Of a stretch of 64,000 bases of DNA, positions 63,616-64,000 are shown in pieces; position 1 is the stretch's first letter; each line of letters starts with the position of its first letter. The notes below the pieces were generated by a model. The model saw only the letters and a program-made list of their open reading frames with translations. It was not told where the DNA came from and ran no database searches. Made by a program: the position numbers and the translations under genes. The DNA comes from Gammaproteobacteria bacterium (GTDB lineage Bacteria > Pseudomonadota > Gammaproteobacteria > Ga0077536): contig JACKNH010000016.1 in NCBI GenBank assembly GCA_024234975.1, positions 1 to 64,000 on the forward strand, written 5' to 3'.

Positions 63616-64000
63616 TCAACGGGCCAGGTAATGACGTCGTAAACGATCCGGAAAGCGCTCAATGGAATAGCGCAACATCGTGCGCGGCATCTGGTTGGCG
63701 AATCGATCGAGGAACGCCGTCACCGCGGCTCGGTTGCGCAAGCCGACTTCACGCAGCATCCACCCGGCCGCCTTGTGGATCAAGTCTTCCTCGTCATCAA
63801 GAACTTGTTGAGCAAGCGCCAGGGTGGTCGAAAAATCACCTAGCCGGATGAATGTGAACGTCGCCAACAGGGCGATCCGCCGCTGCCACAGATTCATTGA
63901 GCGGATGAGTTTATACAACGGCCGGTGACTGCGATGACAAAGGTACCCACCGACAATGGCCGGGGCCGAAGTGTCCACCAGATCCCAACCGTTGACGAAA
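63616..64000 (-). CDS. DNA alkylation repair protein, AlkD-like (C-terminal part, runs off the window)
   Basis: The last about 128 residues of a HEAT-like-repeat protein. NGWDLVDTSAPAIVGGYL and LWQRRIALLATFTFIRLGD are followed by LIHKAAGWMLREVG and MPRTMLRYSIERFPDRLRR. These match the DNA alkylation repair family (AlkC/AlkD, PF08713), including the WD and LRE-type residues that face DNA. The frame is open to position 64000, so the N-terminal half lies outside. It is 44 nt from the secreted-protein gene downstream. Confidence 0.85.
   Translation of the reverse strand, partial: FVNGWDLVDTSAPAIVGGYLCHRSHRPLYKLIRSMNLWQRRIALLATFTFIRLGDFSTTLALAQQVLDDEEDLIHKAAGWMLREVGLRNRAAVTAFLDRFANQMPRTMLRYSIERFPDRLRRHYLAR

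Overview
The window reads as a chromosomal segment of a GC-rich heterotrophic or mixotrophic gammaproteobacterium. Evidence is a class III PHA synthase (phaE-phaC), a gammaproteobacterial rppH, GTP-type PEP carboxykinase, a complete sucA-sucB-lpdA set, flavocytochrome c sulfide dehydrogenase, a SoxC-type molybdoenzyme and cytochrome c'. Lineages such as Woeseiales, Steroidobacterales or Chromatiales fit, but that placement is inference. I found no tRNA, rRNA, CRISPR array, IS element or prophage.

Layout. 0-3.1 kb: minus-strand secreted proteins (two paralogues of unknown function, a VPLPA-CTERM surface protein, a DUF6152 protein). 3.3-20.4 kb: two paralogous triads, each a planctomycete-type cytochrome/PSD protein (DUF1587-1595-1592-1588-1585), a Tat-exported DUF1552 (HXXSHH) protein and a secreted ankyrin-repeat protein. 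Between the triads lie an alpha/beta hydrolase, two MFS transporters, a cytochrome b / cytochrome c' pair and a metallo-beta-lactamase-fold protein with an eroded metal site. 20.8-21.2 kb: a non-coding AT-rich stretch with two perfect DnaA boxes. 21.2-30.0 kb: rppH, mdh and gltA on the minus strand, divergent from sucA-sucB-lpdA.

30.4-39 kb is a polyhydroxyalkanoate and acetyl-CoA locus: phaA-phaR, pckG, a phasin with a clear promoter, and acs-phaE-phaC. 39-42.7 kb holds a 3'(2'),5'-bisphosphate nucleotidase, a GMC oxidoreductase and a queuosine-precursor transporter. 42.7-46 kb is a sulfide-oxidation/electron-transfer group: fccB-fccA, an unknown protein, a membrane cytochrome b and a 54-residue membrane protein that is easily missed. 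It is followed by a 106-bp element with perfect 28-bp inverted arms. 46.1-50.2 kb encodes a three-subunit molybdenum hydroxylase of PaoABC/YagTSR type whose 2Fe-2S subunit has a Tat leader ending in a lipobox.

50.3-58.4 kb is mixed metabolism: exported peroxiredoxin, LigB/MhpB-type dioxygenase, aminotransferase, DsbA-family protein, Nramp-related transporter, RidA, amino-acid permease, exported methyltransferase and a SnoaL-like protein. At 58.4-60.2 kb is an in-frame SoxC-SoxD fusion that still carries an internal signal peptide, ribosome binding site and start codon. At 61.2-62.9 kb is the best candidate for an undescribed system: a fused PqqD-domain/HPr-kinase-like protein followed by a 72-residue Tat-leader peptide with a Gly/Ser/Cys tail and its own terminator, which looks like a RiPP-like kinase/precursor pair. 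The window ends inside an AlkD-like DNA alkylation repair gene.
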